A DNA stretch of 8,764 bases from an uncultured Bacteroidota bacterium. GTDB lineage: Bacteria; Bacteroidota; Bacteroidia; Chitinophagales; Chitinophagaceae. Below the pieces are notes generated by a model that saw only the letters and a list, made by a program, of their open reading frames with translations, was not told where the DNA came from and searched no databases. The stretch's first letter is position 1; the number at the start of each line of letters is the position of its first letter. Location of the stretch: contig CAILMA010000308.1 in the NCBI GenBank assembly GCA_903835145.1, positions 1 through 8,764 on the forward strand. Direction: 5' to 3'. Positions 6,328 through 8,764 of this stretch are shown here, in pieces. The translations under genes and the position numbers were made by a program.

Positions 6328-8595
6328 ATGGCATTCGATATTGAACTGATTCAGAAAATTTACCAGGAATTACCAGGCAAAGTAGCAGCCGCCCGTAAAT
6401 TATTGGGAAGGCCCCTCACTTTTGCTGAAAAAACTTTGTATGCGCACGCGCATGATTCTTTGACCCATCCTTATACAAGGGGTAAGGATTATGTGAATTT
6501 CACGCCTGACCGCGTAGCTATGCAGGATGCAACTGCTCAGATGGCGCTCCTTCAGTTCAGTACCTGTGGCAGGGACAAGGTAGCAGTCCCGAGCACTGTA
6601 CATTGCGATCACCTTATTCAGGCCAAGGTTGGTGCAACTGCTGACCTCGCAACTGCCGTTGACGTAAACAAGGAAGTTTATGATTTCCTCGGTTCAATTT
6701 CTAATAAGTATGGTATTGGTTTCTGGCGCGCCGGCGCAGGTATCATTCACCAGGTAGTGCTCGAAAACTATGCATTCCCCGGTGGTATGATGATAGGTAC
6801 CGATAGCCACACGCCTAACGCCGGTGGTCTTGGTATGATAGCTATTGGTGTTGGTGGTGCTGACGCGGTAGATGTAATGGCTGGCCTGCCATGGGAACTT
6901 AAAATGCCAAAATTGATTGGCGTTAAGCTTACCGGCAAAATGAGCGGCTGGACTTCTGCAAAAGATATTATCCTTAAAGTTGCTGGTATCCTTACCGTAA
7001 AGGGTGGTACCGGTGCAATCGTTGAATATTTTGGCGAAGGTGCTGAAAGCCTGAGCTGTACTGGTAAAGCTACCATTTGTAACATGGGTGCCGAAATCGG
7101 CGCTACTTGCTCTATGTTTGCTTACGACGGTAAAATGGCAGATTACCTTAACGGCACCAGCCGTGCAGATATCGTTGCACTTGCTGACGTAGTAAAAGGC
7201 GACCTGCGCTCTGATATTGAAGTTTACAACGACCCTGCAAGCTATTACGACCAACTCATTGAGATCAACCTCAGCGAACTGGAACCTTATGTAAATGGTC
7301 CTTTCACTCCAGATCTGGCTACACCTATCAGCCAGATGGCTGCTGCTGTAAAAGAACACGGATGGCCTGATAAAATTGAAGTTGCCCTCATAGGCTCCTG
7401 CACTAACTCTTCTTACGAAGACATCAGCCGTTCTGCCTTCATAGCCAACGATGCAATGGGTAAAGGCCTTAAAGCCAACAGCGAATACACCATCACTCCG
7501 GGCTCCGAAATGGTGCGTTTCACCATTGAGCGCGATGGTATGCTCGATACTTTTGGTACAATGGGTGGGGTAGTACTTGCTAACGCTTGCGGACCTTGCA
7601 TAGGCCAGTGGGCGCGTCACATCGATGATCCTAACCGCAAAAACACAATTATTACTTCGTATAACAGGAACTTCGCTAAGCGCAATGATGGATTAACCAA
7701 CACACACGCATTCGTAGCTTCTCCTGAAATCGTTACCGCACTTGCTATTGCAGGTAGCCTTTCCTTCAATCCATTGACAGATACCCTCGTTAATGACAAG
7801 GGCCAGTCAGTGAAGTTAGCTGAACCACACGGTTTCGAAATGCCTCCGAAAGGTTTTGCAGTTGACGATCCGGGTTATGTAGCTCCGGCTGCCGATGGTT
7901 CTAAAGTGCAGGTGGTTGTTAGTCCTGATAGCAATCGCTTGCAATTACTTGCTCCGTTCCCGGCTTGGAATGGCAAAGATATGAAGGGCCTTAAACTCCT
8001 CATCAAGGCGTTCGGCAAGTGTACTACCGATCATATCTCTATGGCGGGTCCTTGGTTGAAATTCCGCGGTCACCTCGATAATATCTCTAACAACATGCTG
8101 ATTGGTGCAATTAACGCCTTTAACATGGAAGCCAATAAAGTGAAAAGCCAGATTACCGGTGCTTATGGCGAGGTGCCTGCAGTTCAGCGTACTTACAAGG
8201 CAGCCGGAATGGGCAGCATAGTAGTAGGTGACGAAAACTATGGCGAAGGCAGCAGCCGCGAGCACGCAGCTATGGAGCCGCGCCACCTCGGTGTGAACGT
8301 AATCCTCGTTAAGAGCTTTGCGCGTATCCACGAAACAAACCTTAAAAAACAAGGTATGCTGGCCATAACCTTCGCTGATAAGGCCGACTACGATAAAATT
8401 CAGGAAGATGACAGCATCGATGTAATTGGTCTCGAATCATTTACACCGGGCGTTCAGCTAACAGTGGTTTTACATCATAAAGATGGCAGTTCAGACTACA
8501 TTAACGTGAACCATACCTACAACGAACAACAGATCGAGTGGTTCAAAGCAGGTGGTGCACTTAACGTAATCCGCAGAAATGTAGCTGCCGAATAA
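6328..8595 (+). CDS. Aconitate hydratase, mitochondrial-like type
   Basis: Aconitase interconverts citrate and isocitrate through cis-aconitate in the TCA cycle, using a [4Fe-4S] cluster. The 755-residue protein is full length and resembles mitochondrial aconitase rather than the longer AcnA/IRP or the rearranged AcnB. Cluster ligands are C358 (GSCTN) and C421 and C424 (ACGPC). Active-site residues by family analogy are D94 and H95 (HCDHL), H141, D159-S160-H161 (GTDSHTPN), E256, R580 (KFRGHLDN), and S642 and R644 ([10 protein letters not shown]). The C-terminal swivel domain (about 550-755) is intact and covalently joined. The ATG at 6328 follows the promoter box at normal distance and gives the expected N-terminus. 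The gene is monocistronic as far as visible, with a strong terminator 28 bases after its stop. No regulatory element such as an IRE is evident. The symbol is left empty because naming differs between aconitase types. Confidence 0.97.
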   Translation: MAFDIELIQKIYQELPGKVAAARKLLGRPLTFAEKTLYAHAHDSLTHPYTRGKDYVNFTPDRVAMQDATAQMALLQFSTCGRDKVAVPSTVHCDHLIQAKVGATADLATAVDVNKEVYDFLGSISNKYGIGFWRAGAGIIHQVVLENYAFPGGMMIGTDSHTPNAGGLGMIAIGVGGADAVDVMAGLPWELKMPKLIGVKLTGKMSGWTSAKDIILKVAGILTVKGGTGAIVEYFGEGAESLSCTGKATICNMGAEIGATCSMFAYDGKMADYLNGTSRADIVALADVVKGDLRSDIEVYNDPASYYDQLIEINLSELEPYVNGPFTPDLATPISQMAAAVKEHGWPDKIEVALIGSCTNSSYEDISRSAFIANDAMGKGLKANSEYTITPGSEMVRFTIERDGMLDTFGTMGGVVLANACGPCIGQWARHIDDPNRKNTIITSYNRNFAKRNDGLTNTHAFVASPEIVTALAIAGSLSFNPLTDTLVNDKGQSVKLAEPHGFEMPPKGFAVDDPGYVAPAADGSKVQVVVSPDSNRLQLLAPFPAWNGKDMKGLKLLIKAFGKCTTDHISMAGPWLKFRGHLDNISNNMLIGAINAFNMEANKVKSQITGAYGEVPAVQRTYKAAGMGSIVVGDENYGEGSSREHAAMEPRHLGVNVILVKSFARIHETNLKKQGMLAITFADKADYDKIQEDDSIDVIGLESFTPGVQLTVVLHHKDGSSDYINVNHTYNEQQIEWFKAGGALNVIRRNVAAE

Positions 8596-8623
8596 GCAAC
8601 TACCCAATAATATATTCCTAATG

Positions 8624-8667
8624 CAAGCCCGGTCTATCGCCGGGCTTGTTTGTGTCTGTATGTTTTT
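8624..8667 (+). terminator. Intrinsic terminator of the aconitase gene
   Basis: CAAGCCCGG (8624-8632) and CCGGGCTTG (8640-8648) form a perfect 9-bp GC-rich stem with a 7-base loop (TCTATCG). The descending arm is followed by T-rich sequence, with TT immediately after the stem and TTTTTT further on at about 8662-8667. It lies 28 bases beyond the aconitase stop codon. Confidence 0.85.
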
Positions 8668-8688
8668 TATTTCCCCAAAATCCCCCGG

Positions 8689-8709
8689 TGGCACAATATT
8701 ACTGTGCCA
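8689..8709. other. Second hairpin downstream of aconitase
   Basis: TGGCACA (8689-8695) and TGTGCCA (8703-8709) form a perfect 7-bp inverted repeat around a 7-base loop, ATATTAC. On the + strand it is followed by TTCTTT. It could be a backup terminator, a terminator for a gene entering from beyond the right edge on the - strand, or a protein-binding palindrome. The remaining bases to 8764 hold no recognisable gene start. Confidence 0.4.
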
Positions 8710-8764
8710 TTCTTTAAACCCAAACCCAGACGGAGTTAGGTAATAGAGATTTTGAGTTTGGATA

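Noticed and set aside
6694..7620. Long open frame of 308 codons on the - strand
   Set aside because: It lies entirely opposite the aconitase gene, whose motifs are complete. The - strand translation shows no recognisable domain and there is no promoter box for it. It is explained by the codon composition of the sense gene.
1..8764. CRISPR arrays, tRNA or rRNA genes, insertion sequences, toxin-antitoxin pairs, defence clusters
   Set aside because: No regularly spaced repeats, cloverleaf-like sequence, transposase or integrase motifs, or partner genes next to the ATPase were found on either strand.

Overview
The window reads as a chromosomal segment of a member of the Bacteroidota, most likely of the Chitinophagaceae/Sphingobacteriales type (inference from sequence, not from a database). 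Three gene starts are preceded by the phylum's -7 promoter box (TAnnTTTG), Shine-Dalgarno sequences are essentially absent, the aconitase is of the mitochondrial-like type, and base composition is moderate. No rRNA, tRNA, CRISPR array, insertion sequence or phage gene was seen.

Layout. (1) 1-25: probably the last codons of an upstream gene, then ftsH (48-2036, +), a complete membrane-bound AAA+ zinc protease. (2) 2062-2095: a strong hairpin with a GCAA loop, placed to terminate ftsH and the convergent gene that follows. (3) 2118-3380 (-): an orphan AAA_14/DUF4143 ATPase with its own well-formed promoter. (4) 3381-3653: a divergent intergenic region holding both promoters and two doubtful short reading frames. 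(5) 3654-6105 (+): a three-gene nucleotide-sugar operon, rfbF (glucose-1-phosphate cytidylyltransferase), rfbG (CDP-glucose 4,6-dehydratase) and an RmlC/RfbC-family sugar epimerase. (6) 6106-6327: intergenic, with a weak terminator candidate and the aconitase promoter. (7) 6328-8595 (+): aconitase, followed by a clear intrinsic terminator and a second hairpin.

How the genes work together. RfbF and RfbG form a pathway from glucose-1-phosphate through CDP-glucose to CDP-4-keto-6-deoxyglucose, and the third gene is placed to epimerise that product. No final reductase, aminotransferase, glycosyltransferase or polymer-export gene is present, so the end sugar cannot be named. FtsH (membrane protein quality control) and aconitase (TCA cycle) are unrelated housekeeping genes. 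The ATPase has no visible partner.

No clearly new multi-gene system is visible. The points most worth checking are the CDP-linked epimerase with a divergent RmlC signature, the apparently leaderless rfbF transcript, the hairpin and TTG start between rfbG and the epimerase, and the isolated ATPase with intact motifs.
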